Positions 8,721 to 18,493 of a DNA stretch of 64,000 nt are shown piece by piece. Below the pieces are notes generated by a model, which was given only the letters and a program-made list of their open reading frames with translations, was not told the origin of the DNA and searched no databases. How positions within the stretch are numbered: the first letter of the stretch is position 1; each line of letters begins with the position of its first letter. The translations under genes and the position numbers were made by a program. Source of the DNA: Halomontanus rarus (GTDB lineage Archaea > Halobacteriota > Halobacteria > Halobacteriales > Natrialbaceae); assembly GCF_029338335.1 (NCBI RefSeq), contig NZ_CP119796.1, one strand, 5' to 3'.

Positions 8721-9920
8721 ATGTCTACCGAGGGTCTCACAGCGGTCGTCTTAGCTGCTGGGGAAGGGACGCGGCTCCGTCCGCTGACGAGCAACCGGCC
8801 GAAACCGATGTTGCCGGCCGCGACGAAGCCGATTCTCGAGCACGTCTTCGATCAGTTGATCGACAGCGGCATCACGAACATTACCGTCGTCGTCGGGTAC
8901 GGTCGAAACCGCGTTCAGGCACACTTCGGGCCGACGTATCGAAACGTGCCACTGACCTACGTCACACAGGAGAAGCAACTCGGAACCGGCCACGCGCTTC
9001 TGGCCGCCGAGTCGTCCGTCGACGGCCCGTGTCTCGTCGTCTATGGGGACCAGCTCGTCGACAGTCGACTCATCGAGGATGTCGCGACGACGCACGATGC
9101 CAACCCCGGTTCCGTCGCGACGCTCGGACTCGTCCAGCAGTCCGACGTGACGGGATACGGTGGCGTCATTCTCGACAAGGACGGTCGCATCTCGGATCTC
9201 GTCGAGGACCCCACGGACGACCGGAACTACCGTCTCAATGCTGGTGTCTACGTCGTCGAACAGGACATTTTCGACGCGATCCGTGCAGCGAAGCCCCGGA
9301 CTGGCGAGCACTCCTTTATCGACGGGATTTCGGAACTCCTCGAGTCGGATCGAGAGGTTCGTGGCGTCGTCTCGGACGGCGTCTGGGTCGACGCGACGTA
9401 CCCGTGGGACCTCCTCGACGTCTCGTTCGAACTGTTCGAGGAAGGAATCGTCGACGGCGAGGGATCCTCGGCCGTCAGTTCGTCGGCAACGGTTCACGAA
9501 TCGGCCGTGATCCGCGAACCGGTCGTCATCGATGCCGACTGTGAGATCGGTCCCGGCGCGGTCGTCGGCCCGTTCGTCTGTCTCGGCGCGAACGCGACGG
9601 TCGGTTCGAACGCCGTCGTCGAACACAGCGTCGTCGACGCGGACACGCGAATCGGTCAGAACGCGACCGTCATTGGCTGTGTTACCGGCGTCGGTGTGAC
9701 AGTCGGCCCCGGGACGACGATCCCCGGCGGTCCCGGCGACGTTCGCGTCGGCGATCGCGTCTTCGAGGACGAAGATCTCGGTGCGTTGCTGGCCGATCGG
9801 GTCCACGATCAGGGCGGAATCACGTACGTTCCGGGCGCGATCGTCGGCTCCGATACCGTCGTCGAGGCGGGGGCGACCGTCCGTGGGACCGTCTCGGAGG
9901 GCACGGAGGTTCGATCCTAA
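8721..9920 (+). CDS. glmU: Bifunctional sugar-1-phosphate nucleotidylyltransferase / acetyltransferase (GlmU-type)
   Basis: The N-terminal nucleotidyltransferase domain carries VVLAAGEGTRLRPLTSNRPK (about residues 8-27). The C-terminal half (about 240-399) is a left-handed beta-helix with hexapeptide repeats (VIDADCEIGPGAVVGPFVCL). In archaea such proteins convert GlcN-1-P to UDP-GlcNAc by acetylation and uridylylation. The length of 399 residues fits the family. ATG 8721 is used because the sequence there aligns directly with the family start; an upstream extension to 8691 has no support. The TAA overlaps the ATG of glmS (TAATG), so the two enzymes of one pathway are translationally coupled. 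It supplies UDP-GlcNAc for glycans and lipids. Confidence 0.9.
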   Translation: MSTEGLTAVVLAAGEGTRLRPLTSNRPKPMLPAATKPILEHVFDQLIDSGITNITVVVGYGRNRVQAHFGPTYRNVPLTYVTQEKQLGTGHALLAAESSVDGPCLVVYGDQLVDSRLIEDVATTHDANPGSVATLGLVQQSDVTGYGGVILDKDGRISDLVEDPTDDRNYRLNAGVYVVEQDIFDAIRAAKPRTGEHSFIDGISELLESDREVRGVVSDGVWVDATYPWDLLDVSFELFEEGIVDGEGSSAVSSSATVHESAVIREPVVIDADCEIGPGAVVGPFVCLGANATVGSNAVVEHSVVDADTRIGQNATVIGCVTGVGVTVGPGTTIPGGPGDVRVGDRVFEDEDLGALLADRVHDQGGITYVPGAIVGSDTVVEAGATVRGTVSEGTEVRS

Positions 9921-11728
9921 TGTGCGGGATCATCGGCTATACTGGCGGTGGATCGCAAACGCCCGACGGCGGAGACGTCCTCGACGTCTTGATGACCGGT
10001 CTCTCCGGCCTCGAGTATCGCGGTTACGACTCCGCGGGTGTCGCGCTGGCGAATTCGTCGATTTCGGTCCACAAACGTCAGGGCGAAGTCTCCGCACTCG
10101 AGGAGGCACTTCCAGACGGGAGCGTCGACGGGTACGCCGGTATCGGTCACACGCGCTGGAGTACTCACGGCCCGCCGTCGGACGCCAACGCGCACCCGCA
10201 CACCGACTGCAGCGGAACCGTCGCGGTCGTCCACAACGGCATCATCGAGAACTATCAGGCGCTCCGCGAGGAACTCGAAACGGCCGGCCACACGTTCGAG
10301 AGCGAAACGGATACCGAAGTGATCCCACACCTGATCGAGGACGCACTCGAGGCGGGTGTCGACCGCGAATCTGCCTTCCGGCGCGCTGTCAACCGACTCG
10401 AAGGGAGTTACGCCGTCGCAGCGGTGTTCTGCGAGAGCGAGACGGTGTACGCAGCGCGTCACGAATCTCCACTAGTGCTGGGAATCGGCGAGGACGGTCA
10501 CTACCTGGCGAGTGACGTTCCCGCGTTCATCGAGTACACGGACCGGGTCATTTACCTGGACGACGGCGAGTTCGCGACCGTCTCGCCGTCGGGCGTCGTC
10601 GTCACCGACGAGCGCGGAACGGTGGTGGAGACGTCGATCGAGACCATCGAGTGGGACCCCGAAGACGCCGGCAAGAGCGGGTACGACCACTACATGCTCA
10701 AGGAAATCCACGAGCAACCCCAGGCGATCCGCAAGTGCCTGCGCGAGCGCGTCAACGAGATGGCGGGGACGATTACGGTCGACGATCTGGCGGATCTGGA
10801 GTCGTCGGGGCCGGTCCAGTTCGTCGCCTGTGGCACCTCCTATCACGCGGCGCTGTACGGTGCACAGATGCTCCGAAAACGGGGGATTTCGGCTCAGTGT
10901 TTCCTGGCCAGCGAGTACGACGCCGATTCGATTCCGGTCGGCGAGGAGACGCTGGTCGTCGGCGTCACGCAAAGCGGTGAAACCGCCGACACCATGAGTG
11001 CGCTTCGCGGGGCGAATCGAGTCGGTGCGACGACGGTCGCTCTGACGAACGTCGTCGGGAGTTCGGCCGCTCGGGAGTGTGACCACGCGATGTACATCCG
11101 GGCCGGTCCAGAGATCGGCGTCGCCGCGACGAAGACTTTCGCGACCCAACAGGTCGCACTGGCGTTGTTCTCGAGTGTGTTGTCCGGCGAGTGTTCACAG
11201 GCGTTCGTCGAGGCGCTGCGTGATCTCCCCGATCAGGTCCAATCCGTCTTGGACAATTCGACGGCACGCGAGGTCGCACGCGCGTACGAGGACGCCGATG
11301 CGTACTTCTTCATCGGCCGGGGATACAACGCGCCGGTCGCACTTGAGGGCGCGCTGAAGATGAAAGAGATCACGTACAAACACGCGGAAGGGTTCGCGGC
11401 GGGAGAGTTGAAACACGGGCCACTCGCGCTGGTGACGGAACGGACGCCCGTGTTCGCGATGGTCAGCGACGACGAGACGGCCGCGAAAACCCTCGGCAAC
11501 GTCAAGGAGGTCGAAGCCCGAGACGCACCCGTCGTCGCCGTCACCGATTCGCGCGAGACGGTCGAGCGATACGCGGACTTCGTCCTCGAGGTGCCCGAGA
11601 CCCACCCCGCGTTGATGCCGATTCTCGCGAACGTCCAGTTACAGCTGGTCGCTTACTGGGTCGCGAATCGACTGGGACGGTCGATCGACAAGCCGCGGAA
11701 TCTGGCGAAGAGCGTCACCGTCGAATAG
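9920..11728 (+). CDS. glmS: Glutamine--fructose-6-phosphate aminotransferase
   Basis: This 602-residue cytosolic enzyme makes glucosamine-6-phosphate from fructose-6-phosphate and glutamine. The N-terminal class II glutaminase starts MCGIIGYTGG, with the catalytic Cys2 exposed after Met removal, and contains GIGHTRWSTHG (about residues 74-84) and VVHNGIIENY. Two SIS sugar-isomerase domains follow, with VACGTSYHA (about 300), TQSGETADT and the C-terminal PRNLAKSVTVE. The length matches the family (about 600). It is coupled to glmU, so the pair forms an amino-sugar module at the start of the UDP-GlcNAc pathway. Confidence 0.96.
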   Translation: MCGIIGYTGGGSQTPDGGDVLDVLMTGLSGLEYRGYDSAGVALANSSISVHKRQGEVSALEEALPDGSVDGYAGIGHTRWSTHGPPSDANAHPHTDCSGTVAVVHNGIIENYQALREELETAGHTFESETDTEVIPHLIEDALEAGVDRESAFRRAVNRLEGSYAVAAVFCESETVYAARHESPLVLGIGEDGHYLASDVPAFIEYTDRVIYLDDGEFATVSPSGVVVTDERGTVVETSIETIEWDPEDAGKSGYDHYMLKEIHEQPQAIRKCLRERVNEMAGTITVDDLADLESSGPVQFVACGTSYHAALYGAQMLRKRGISAQCFLASEYDADSIPVGEETLVVGVTQSGETADTMSALRGANRVGATTVALTNVVGSSAARECDHAMYIRAGPEIGVAATKTFATQQVALALFSSVLSGECSQAFVEALRDLPDQVQSVLDNSTAREVARAYEDADAYFFIGRGYNAPVALEGALKMKEITYKHAEGFAAGELKHGPLALVTERTPVFAMVSDDETAAKTLGNVKEVEARDAPVVAVTDSRETVERYADFVLEVPETHPALMPILANVQLQLVAYWVANRLGRSIDKPRNLAKSVTVE

Positions 11729-12084
11729 TTCGAGCGGTCGTCGCGGCGCGCTACGGAGGTGTCGGTATTTTTGCTTTCGGGATCCACTGTTTGACTCCGG
11801 TCTCGAGTTGCGGTACCTTGGGCAGTGACGGGCGATCCGTTTCCTCGAGAGACGAACTCCGAGACCGGTCGTCGTTTCCCGGTCCACTCGAGGACGATAG
11901 ACGTGCAGAGGAGTGGATCGATGCGACGGACGAAGTCTAGTATAGTCTAGCCGTTGATCCCACCTCGAGTGCCTTCGCTTCGGGGGTGGCGGCCGTGTCC
12001 CACCACTGTCGTGACTCGTCGAGAGCGGTAACCGCGAAAAATGATGATCGTTCGAGGTACTCGAGAGTTGGAACGATCGGCGAC
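11729..12084. other. Intergenic region, glmS to surface protein
   Basis: About 356 bp lie between glmS and the convergent surface-protein gene. The plus strand has a short T-run (TATTTTTGC, near 11766) that could end glmS transcription. I see no conserved ORF, RNA gene or repeat. Confidence 0.4.
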
Positions 12085-13974
12085 CTACGAGTCGTCGGTC
12101 GTCCGGACTCGCAGTGCGATCGTGCCCAGGAGGGCGACGATCGCGACGAGTGCACCGAATCCGGGGAGACCGTCGTCGTCGCCGTCGTCGTCGTCGTCTT
12201 CGGCAACGACGGTCAGCGTTCCGGCGCTGCTGTCGTCGACAGCGACGTCGTACTCACCGGCGTCGTCGAAGGTCTCGGTGAAGGTCACCGTGTCGGACTC
12301 GCCACCCTCGAGGGTGACGTCCTGTTCTGCGACGACGTCGCCGTCGACGGTGAGTTCGGCGGTGTGCGTGCCGGATTCCTCACCAGTGTTACTGACGGTC
12401 GCCGTGACGTCGACCGAATCGCCGGCGGCGATTTCGCTCTCGCTCAGTTCGGCGTCACCCACGTCGAAGGCAGCGGGTTCTGGTTCGGGTTCCGGCTCGA
12501 CTACGGTCAGCGTACCGGCCGAGGCGCCACCGATCTCGATATCGTACTCACCGGCGTCGTTGAACGTTCTCGTGAACGTCACGGTTTCCGAAGCGCCGGC
12601 CTCGAGTTCGACGTCCTGTTCCTCGACGACGTCGCCGTCGACGGTGAGTTCGATCGTGTACGTACCGGCTTTGTCGCCATCGTTGGTGGCGGTTGCCGAG
12701 ACGTCGACCGAGTCACCGACTTCGATTTCGGAGGTACTCAGCGACGCGTCGGACACGTCGAGTTTGTCTTTCTTGTCGCCGTCTTCGTCACCCGGTGGTG
12801 AGGGGCCGGGACCGGGGCCTGGACCCGGACCTGGGCTCGGTGACGTATCATCTTCTTCCTCAAGCTCGAGCGTTCCGGTCGAGGTCGCCATATCGCCAGT
12901 TTCGTTCACTGAGACGTGGACCCAGCGGTAGTCCGTTTCGTCCCAGTCCTCGAGGGTACTGACGTTGACCGTTGGAGTGGATTCATCCGTGACGAGCGTG
13001 CTTACCGAGGCGTTCAGAACAGTATCACCGGTCTTGAACGTGATATTGGCGTGCTCGGTAGACACTTCACTGCCTGCAAGCTCCGACAAGATTGGGTTGA
13101 GGAGTTCAGTCTCATTCATCACGGTGAGGTTCCCATTAAGTTCCCCGATATCGGAGTCAATGGTCAAATCCCTGCCACTAGTCTTCACCAAAGTTGACGA
13201 GTCAGTGAACGTCGATTCATCGTAGAGAAGAACTGTGTGCGCGAAGTTTTCACCGGTCAGGTTCGTCTCCTTAATGTCGAACTCGGCATCGTCACCAGGT
13301 TCGATTTTGCCGGGTACGGTGACGTCCGATGGACTGTGTTGGACGAGCACTCCTTCGGCGCCGAAGATGGTGGTCTCATCCTCGACAACGAGGTTACCTT
13401 CCTCGGTAACGTCGACGCCAGAATTTCCATCGTAGGTCGCGCCGAAGACCACGTACTGGCCGGACTCAGCATCGTTGAATACAATATCGTCGTCTTCGAG
13501 TTTTCCGTCCTCATCGAGGTGGCTCTGATGGATCTTCTGGAATGTCGCGTTCTCGTTCAGTGCATGAAGTGCCTCCTCCTCGTCATCGAACGATTCTATC
13601 GCCTCGAGGAATCCCATCGCTTCCTCGTTGTCGATCGACGCAGCGATGAAGCGGACGTCTTCGTTTTCAGGCACGCCCTTATACCATTTATAATCGAACG
13701 AAATTTTTCCTGGGTTGAATACCGCTAACTTGTTGTAACGGGCATCAACCCCTCCAAATTCGATTTTTTGATTATCGACAACGGTCGCACCATCGCTCGT
13801 ATTAGCGCGGAGGGTCAGTGCTGAAATATCTTCGACATTAACAGTCGCGTTCTCTGTTATATCAATTGATTGTTGTTTCGTTATTTCTGTCGGAGCGGTC
13901 GCCCCAACAGTACCCGCGACTGGAGCGAGTATGAGGAGCACAACCATTCCCACAATGGCAGTCAATCTAGACAT
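12085..13974 (-). CDS. Secreted surface protein with two CARDB-like domains and PGF-CTERM anchor
   Basis: The product is 629 residues long. A signal peptide (AIVGMVVLLILAPVAGTVGA, about 6-25) leads into an N-terminal BGTF/S-layer-like region with many N-glycosylation sequons (about 30-375). A proline/glycine linker (SPGPGPGPGPGPSPP) follows, then two CARDB-like domains (about 405-500 and 505-595) that differ by only a few changes. The end is an Asp-rich stretch plus LPGFGALVAIVALLGTIAL and basic residues, the PGF-CTERM signal processed by archaeosortase A. The mature protein should be lipid-anchored at the cell surface. The N-terminal half of the gene is clearly more AT-rich than the CARDB half, which hints at a mosaic origin. 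Confidence 0.85.
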   Translation of the reverse strand: MSRLTAIVGMVVLLILAPVAGTVGATAPTEITKQQSIDITENATVNVEDISALTLRANTSDGATVVDNQKIEFGGVDARYNKLAVFNPGKISFDYKWYKGVPENEDVRFIAASIDNEEAMGFLEAIESFDDEEEALHALNENATFQKIHQSHLDEDGKLEDDDIVFNDAESGQYVVFGATYDGNSGVDVTEEGNLVVEDETTIFGAEGVLVQHSPSDVTVPGKIEPGDDAEFDIKETNLTGENFAHTVLLYDESTFTDSSTLVKTSGRDLTIDSDIGELNGNLTVMNETELLNPILSELAGSEVSTEHANITFKTGDTVLNASVSTLVTDESTPTVNVSTLEDWDETDYRWVHVSVNETGDMATSTGTLELEEEDDTSPSPGPGPGPGPGPSPPGDEDGDKKDKLDVSDASLSTSEIEVGDSVDVSATATNDGDKAGTYTIELTVDGDVVEEQDVELEAGASETVTFTRTFNDAGEYDIEIGGASAGTLTVVEPEPEPEPAAFDVGDAELSESEIAAGDSVDVTATVSNTGEESGTHTAELTVDGDVVAEQDVTLEGGESDTVTFTETFDDAGEYDVAVDDSSAGTLTVVAEDDDDDGDDDGLPGFGALVAIVALLGTIALRVRTTDDS

Positions 13975-14274
13975 AGAAAGTGAATTCTCCCTGACTTAGT
14001 TATTCTTTTCCCTTTGAATCTCATCGTCTCCTATGAAATATCCTCAATCAGGATCAGGCGAGAACAGACGTATGATAAATAAAATTGTAGACATGTGTAT
14101 TTAATAACCAAGCTATATGATCGTGAGCTCTCATCATCTCATATATTCTAAAAACCCAGAGTGTCGCACCGAAACGATTAATCTTCTCCTATTCGAAGAC
14201 GTGAGACACCCTAACATCTCGACAACGAACAGCATTATCGATCCCGTTCACATTTAACAGTTAATTCCCCTCTG
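13975..14274. promoter_or_regulatory. AT-rich divergent promoter region of two surface-protein genes
   Basis: This 300-bp gap is markedly AT-rich. On the plus strand ACATTTAAC (about 14249-14257) sits 18-27 bp before ATG 14275. On the minus strand AGAATAACT (about 14007-13998) sits 24-33 bp before ATG 13974. Both fit leaderless surface-protein transcripts. I see no small ORF. Confidence 0.5.
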
Positions 14275-15411
14275 ATGACTCCCAAATTCATTTCGGTCCG
14301 AACCCGGTCCAGAATCGCTTCAATTACACTGGTTATTCTCCTCTCTCTCACACTCACGATAACACTCGTCTCGTCGGGAGTTGCCTTCGCCAGTAGTAAT
14401 GACGACTACAGTATAACAGTCTCTGGTGCACTCGAGACACCAGAGAGAACATCGTCAATTAACGGAAACACCTATACTGCGACCGGACTTGCTCAACGCA
14501 CTCCCGGTCAGTCACTGTCTGCTTCTATCACTGCTCCCGACGAGAAGAACTTCACTGTCGACTTACTTACGAGCGATGCACAGCGGGAAAATTTCAAAAA
14601 AGGATCCGGCTCAGGGACAGTGAGTTTCGACACATCGTCACTCGAACCCGGTACCTATTTTCTCGGACTCGATGCTGACGATAATAATGCCGATGGCTAC
14701 GTCGATATCTTTCCTGTCGTAATCAGTGGGTACGACGTCTCAGTTGAACACGCCTCGGAGTTCCACCCAGACTACGAACACGACGTAACTATCTCCGTAT
14801 CGGAGACGGCTGCTAGTGGGTCACCGGATGGAGTCGAAATAGCCGTCTGGAACGAGGATACAGCGAAACGTATTTCTGCACAGCAGACTGTCGACGGAAC
14901 GTATCAGGCGTCGGTCTCAGATCTCGAGGAAGGGTCGTACAACGTCTACGCAGCCGCACAGGGTGATGATCAGGTCCAAGGAGAACCCGAAGTCCTCGGT
15001 CTGAGTAGCGGCACCTCGCTCGAGGTGACCTCGTCGGCCAGCGAGCCCGCCCCTCCGGAGAACGGTAACGGTGAAGACGGGGACAATACGACCGAGACGC
15101 CGACCGACGACGGGACGGAAACCGAGAACACGACGGAAACCGAGAACACGACGGAAACTGAAACGACGCCGACCGACGACGGGACGGCAACCGAGAACAC
15201 ATCGGACTCGACCGAGACCGGGACCGAGACTGAAACCGAGACCGAACAGTCCGTGGTGACGCCGAACGAAACGACTGACACGGAGACGAACGGTACAGAC
15301 GAGAACACCGAAGCCGACGATTCGCTGCCGATGATGGCGGTCCCGATCCTCGCACTAGCGGGCCTTCTGGTCTCGCTCGGTCTCAGGATCAGGTCTCGCC
15401 GATCGTCCTGA
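14275..15411 (+). CDS. Secreted, probably membrane-anchored surface protein with Thr/Glu-rich stalk
   Basis: The 378-residue product has a long signal peptide (ITLVILLSLTLTITLVSSGV, about 19-38) and two beta-rich extracellular parts (about 42-255). A low-complexity stalk rich in Thr, Glu and Asn-Thr-Thr sequons follows (about 260-350), then a C-terminal membrane segment (MMAVPILALAGLLVSLGLRI) with a basic tail. The stalk resembles the O-glycosylated Thr-rich spacer of haloarchaeal S-layer glycoproteins, but the anchor lacks the PGF triplet. It is divergent from another surface protein and likely shares its control region. Confidence 0.8.
   Translation: MTPKFISVRTRSRIASITLVILLSLTLTITLVSSGVAFASSNDDYSITVSGALETPERTSSINGNTYTATGLAQRTPGQSLSASITAPDEKNFTVDLLTSDAQRENFKKGSGSGTVSFDTSSLEPGTYFLGLDADDNNADGYVDIFPVVISGYDVSVEHASEFHPDYEHDVTISVSETAASGSPDGVEIAVWNEDTAKRISAQQTVDGTYQASVSDLEEGSYNVYAAAQGDDQVQGEPEVLGLSSGTSLEVTSSASEPAPPENGNGEDGDNTTETPTDDGTETENTTETENTTETETTPTDDGTATENTSDSTETGTETETETEQSVVTPNETTDTETNGTDENTEADDSLPMMAVPILALAGLLVSLGLRIRSRRSS
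15098..15190 (+). repeat. Tandem repeats encoding the Thr/Glu stalk
   Basis: An 18-bp unit beginning ACCGAGAACACGACGGAA is repeated in tandem, and ACGCCGACCGACGACGGGAC occurs on both sides of it (near 15098 and 15165). These keep the reading frame and give TETENTTETENTT-type protein repeats, so stalk length may vary between strains. Confidence 0.7.
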
Positions 15412-15649
15412 GAGAGACGACTCTCGCTGTCTCGTTCTCGTCATCGTCATTGTCGACCGTTCGGGCACTGTCGACCGTCGGGGTTCGATCACTTCGCACG
15501 ACGAATACGAACGACCTCGGCCACCGTCGACGGCGCGGACGGTTCGTTCGCTCGAGTCATCGGAGGACACGCGGAGACCGGCTGGAACGTCGCGGCAGTG
15601 ATCGGGGGAGGGACAAATCCTTTTACCGCCGAATCTCGCATCCGGTGGT

Positions 15650-16744
15650 ATGGATTCACACACACACGACGTTGCACTCATCGGAACGGGAAGCGACCCC
15701 GACGATCCTGACTTCTCCGGGTTCGCGATGGCCTACCACCACGCCGAGGTCTACCAGCGACTCGAGAACTGTGAACTGGTCGCCTGCGCCGATATCGTGC
15801 CCGAGAACGCGGCCGCGTTCGCGGAGACGTTCGACATCGACGAGGGGCACACGTACGAGGATTACCAGCGGTTGCTCACCGAGGCCGAACCGGACGTGGT
15901 CTCTATTTGCGTGCCGCCGGCGATCCACGCGGACATCGTCGTCGACTGCGCACGGGCCGGCAGTGTCGACGCGATCCACTGCGAGAAGCCGATGGATCTC
16001 ACGTGGGGTGGCGCCCAGCGGATGGCACAGATCTGCTGGCGCCGCGACGTCCAACTGACGTTCAACCACCAGCGGCGATTCAAGCCGTCGTGGGCAGAGG
16101 CCCGCGACCTCGTCGACTCGGGGAAGATCGGTGACGTCGAACGCGTCGAACTGGCACCGCCGAACATCTACGACTGGGGGACCCACGCGATCGACTTCGT
16201 GGGATTCGTTACCGGCGACCGCCCTGCCGAGTGGGTCATCGGCCAGATCGATTACCGCGAGGAACAACAGTGGTTCGGTGCGCACAACGAGAACCAGGCG
16301 TTCGGCCTCTGGGAGTACGACGACGGCGTTCAGGCGGTGATTTCGACGGGTGTGGGTGGATCGTTCGTCCCCGCTCTTTTCCGGTTCGTCGGGACAGAGG
16401 GCACCCTGGACGTCGATCCCGACGGCGAGAGCGAGACGATCCGCTGGCGCCAGTACGGAGACGACTGGGAGTACCGCGCGATCGAGGAGGGCGAGTGGAC
16501 CGAACCGATCGGCGACGCGATCGAACACGTCGTCGACTGCCTCGAGACCGGCGCGGAACCGGAACTGAGCGCCCGAAAGGCGCTGAACACTACGGAGATC
16601 ATCTTCGGAATCTGGGAGTCCGCTCGTCGGCGCGGTCGCGTCGACTGTCCGCTCGAGATCGACGACAACCCGCTTCACGCGATGGTCGAGTCCGGTGCGT
16701 TGGTGCCCGAACCCGAGCCCGAGCCCGAGTCCTCGTCCGAATAG
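15650..16744 (+). CDS. Gfo/Idh/MocA-family oxidoreductase
   Basis: This 364-residue NAD(P)-dependent sugar oxidoreductase has an N-terminal Rossmann fold (VALIGTGSDPDD) and the family motif CEKPMD (about residues 112-117). The C-terminal alpha/beta domain carries NHQRRFKPSWAEARDLV and DWGTHAIDFVGF. The nucleotide-binding loop holds an insertion of acidic residues after the glycines compared with the usual GxGxxG, so cofactor contacts may be altered. A TATA-like stretch (CCTTTTACC, about 15619-15627) precedes ATG 15650. It sits upstream of galK and may act on a sugar or sugar acid; the substrate is unknown. The tail is a (Glu-Pro)-rich repeat. Confidence 0.85.
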   Translation: MDSHTHDVALIGTGSDPDDPDFSGFAMAYHHAEVYQRLENCELVACADIVPENAAAFAETFDIDEGHTYEDYQRLLTEAEPDVVSICVPPAIHADIVVDCARAGSVDAIHCEKPMDLTWGGAQRMAQICWRRDVQLTFNHQRRFKPSWAEARDLVDSGKIGDVERVELAPPNIYDWGTHAIDFVGFVTGDRPAEWVIGQIDYREEQQWFGAHNENQAFGLWEYDDGVQAVISTGVGGSFVPALFRFVGTEGTLDVDPDGESETIRWRQYGDDWEYRAIEEGEWTEPIGDAIEHVVDCLETGAEPELSARKALNTTEIIFGIWESARRRGRVDCPLEIDDNPLHAMVESGALVPEPEPEPESSSE

Positions 16745-17008
16745 TTCGACCACCCGTCGAATCGTCACCGGCTGACGAATCGCCGATGGGTCGTTCGAAC
16801 AGCCGAGATCACGAGGCGTCGTCCGCTCGAGTTGCAGTCGGTCGAGGGATCGGACACCGTTCTCGCCTCCACGTCGACGACTGAAGGCGATCGGTTCCCG
16901 AGAGCATGGTACACCGACAATTGACTCACTTCCGAGGGAATTTTCTATCGAATCTCGAACACATACGATACGAATATATGCCTCACCGTGGGAGTTGTGG
17001 GTAGCTAA

Positions 17009-18253
17009 ATGAGCGAGCATATCCGCCGCGGCGAGCAGGCGTTACTCGAGCAGTTCGGCGACAGCGACCGGGAGATCACGATCGCATCCGCACCGGGACG
17101 AGTCAACCTCATCGGCGGCCACACCGACTACAACGAGGGGGTCGTCCTTCCGGCGGCGATCGATCGACGAACGGTGATCGCGGGGCGCGCGCGAACTGAC
17201 GACGTGGTGAACCTCTACTCGCTGTCGCTGGACGAACACAGATCGATCTCGCTCGCGGACCGCGACCGCGACGGCGAGACGAACTGGTCCGATTACGTTA
17301 TCGGCGTGTTCGATCGGCTCCTCGAGCGCGGCTACGAACCGGGTGGGATGGATCTCGCGGTCGCGGGCGACGTGCCCATCGGCGCGGGCGTCAGTTCCTC
17401 GGCGGCACTCGAGGTCGCAGCTGCGACCGCGATCGACTCGATCGCGGATCTCGGGCTCTCGGAGGACGAGATCGCGAAGACCGCTTGGGAGGCGGAGACG
17501 GAGTTCGTCGGCGTCGGCTGTGGCATCATGGATCAGTTCGCCGCCACGTTCAGCGAGGCCGACAGCGCGCTCTTTCTGGACTGTCGGACGGAGACGTTCG
17601 AACTCGTCCCCATCGACGCCGAGCGGATCAAGATCCTCGTCGTGGATACGGGGGTCCAACACGACCTCGTCGAGGACGCACACAACGAGCGGGTCCGCCA
17701 GTGTCAGGAGGCCGTCGACGCGTTCGATCGCCTCGCAGACGAGTCGGTGTCGTCCTTGCGGGACGTCTCTCCCGAACTGTTCGAAGAACACGCGGCCGAA
17801 CTCCCCGAGACCATCCGAAAGCGCTGTCGACACGTCCTCGCGGAGAACGAACGCGTGAGAGAAGCCGCCGAGGCGCTCGAGAACGGTGACCTCGAGACGG
17901 TCGGTGCGTTGATGGCCGAGTCACACGAGAGTCTGCGCGAGGACTACGAGACGAGCTGTGCGGAACTCGACCTCGTCGCCGAACTCGCCGGCGAGCACGA
18001 CGGCGTTCTCGGCGCTCGAATGACCGGCTCCGGCTTCGGTGGCAGCGTCGTCTGTCTCGTCGAACGCGACGCCGTCGCCGACGTTCGGGAGACGATCCGC
18101 ACCGGCTATCGAGCGGAGACCGGGATCGATCCCGAGAGTTACGTGTGCGAACCCGCGGCCGGTGCGGGTGTCGAGGTCAAGGTAGAGGAGGGAGGAGGAC
18201 AGGGGCGAGGAGACGACGCGGTCACGCTCGAGGCTGAGACGCGCTCGGAGTGA
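17009..18253 (+). CDS. galK: Galactokinase
   Basis: This GHMP kinase of 414 residues phosphorylates galactose at C1 as the first step of the Leloir pathway. It carries the galactokinase signature PGRVNLIGGHTDYNEG (about residues 30-45), the ATP-binding motif 2 GAGVSSSAALEVA (about 127-139), and the C-terminal motif 3 MTGSGFGGSVVCLVE (about 337-351). The last 20 residues are a Gly/Glu/Arg-rich extension that coincides with a 19-bp direct repeat. The downstream 34-codon ORF and galT complete the neighbourhood. GHMP kinases are hard to tell apart by substrate, but the GHTDYNEG block and the galT neighbour favour galactose. Confidence 0.9.
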   Translation: MSEHIRRGEQALLEQFGDSDREITIASAPGRVNLIGGHTDYNEGVVLPAAIDRRTVIAGRARTDDVVNLYSLSLDEHRSISLADRDRDGETNWSDYVIGVFDRLLERGYEPGGMDLAVAGDVPIGAGVSSSAALEVAAATAIDSIADLGLSEDEIAKTAWEAETEFVGVGCGIMDQFAATFSEADSALFLDCRTETFELVPIDAERIKILVVDTGVQHDLVEDAHNERVRQCQEAVDAFDRLADESVSSLRDVSPELFEEHAAELPETIRKRCRHVLAENERVREAAEALENGDLETVGALMAESHESLREDYETSCAELDLVAELAGEHDGVLGARMTGSGFGGSVVCLVERDAVADVRETIRTGYRAETGIDPESYVCEPAAGAGVEVKVEEGGGQGRGDDAVTLEAETRSE

Positions 18254-18291
18254 GCGAGTCTGTCAGGACACTGGCTGAGACGCGCTCGGAG
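18232..18291 (+). repeat. 19-bp direct repeat at the 3' end of galK
   Basis: GGCTGAGACGCGCTCGGAG occurs at 18232-18250 and again at 18273-18291, separated by 22 bp. The first copy encodes the last residues of GalK and the second lies past the stop. This looks like a small local duplication or slippage product. Confidence 0.8.
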
Positions 18292-18387
18292 AGTCGGTTC
18301 GTCCGAGCCCCCACTAAACCGGCTCGACCCGCTTTCGATTGGCGGACAATCGTGAACTATTACTCGTTGCCCGGAAAGTGACGCCGC

Positions 18388-18492
18388 ATGGAGAAACGAG
18401 AAGTCGAAAACGAGAACGGGAACCGTCTCATTTATTATGAGTTCGACGACGACGAGCGCGACGACGTCGACGAAGACAAGACAGAGGTCTAA
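18388..18492 (+). CDS. 34-aa acidic protein directly upstream of galT
   Basis: The ORF (ATG 18388 to TAA 18492) encodes a very acidic peptide: MEKREVENENGNRLIYYEF, then DDDERDDVDEDKTEV. It ends one base before the ATG of galT, so the two are almost certainly co-translated. It is too short for standard gene finders. The composition is typical of real haloarchaeal proteins and there is no shadow gene behind it. It could be a structural small protein or a leader peptide that couples ribosomes to galT. I do not recognise a family. Confidence 0.6.
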   Translation: MEKREVENENGNRLIYYEFDDDERDDVDEDKTEV

Positions 18493-18493
18493 C

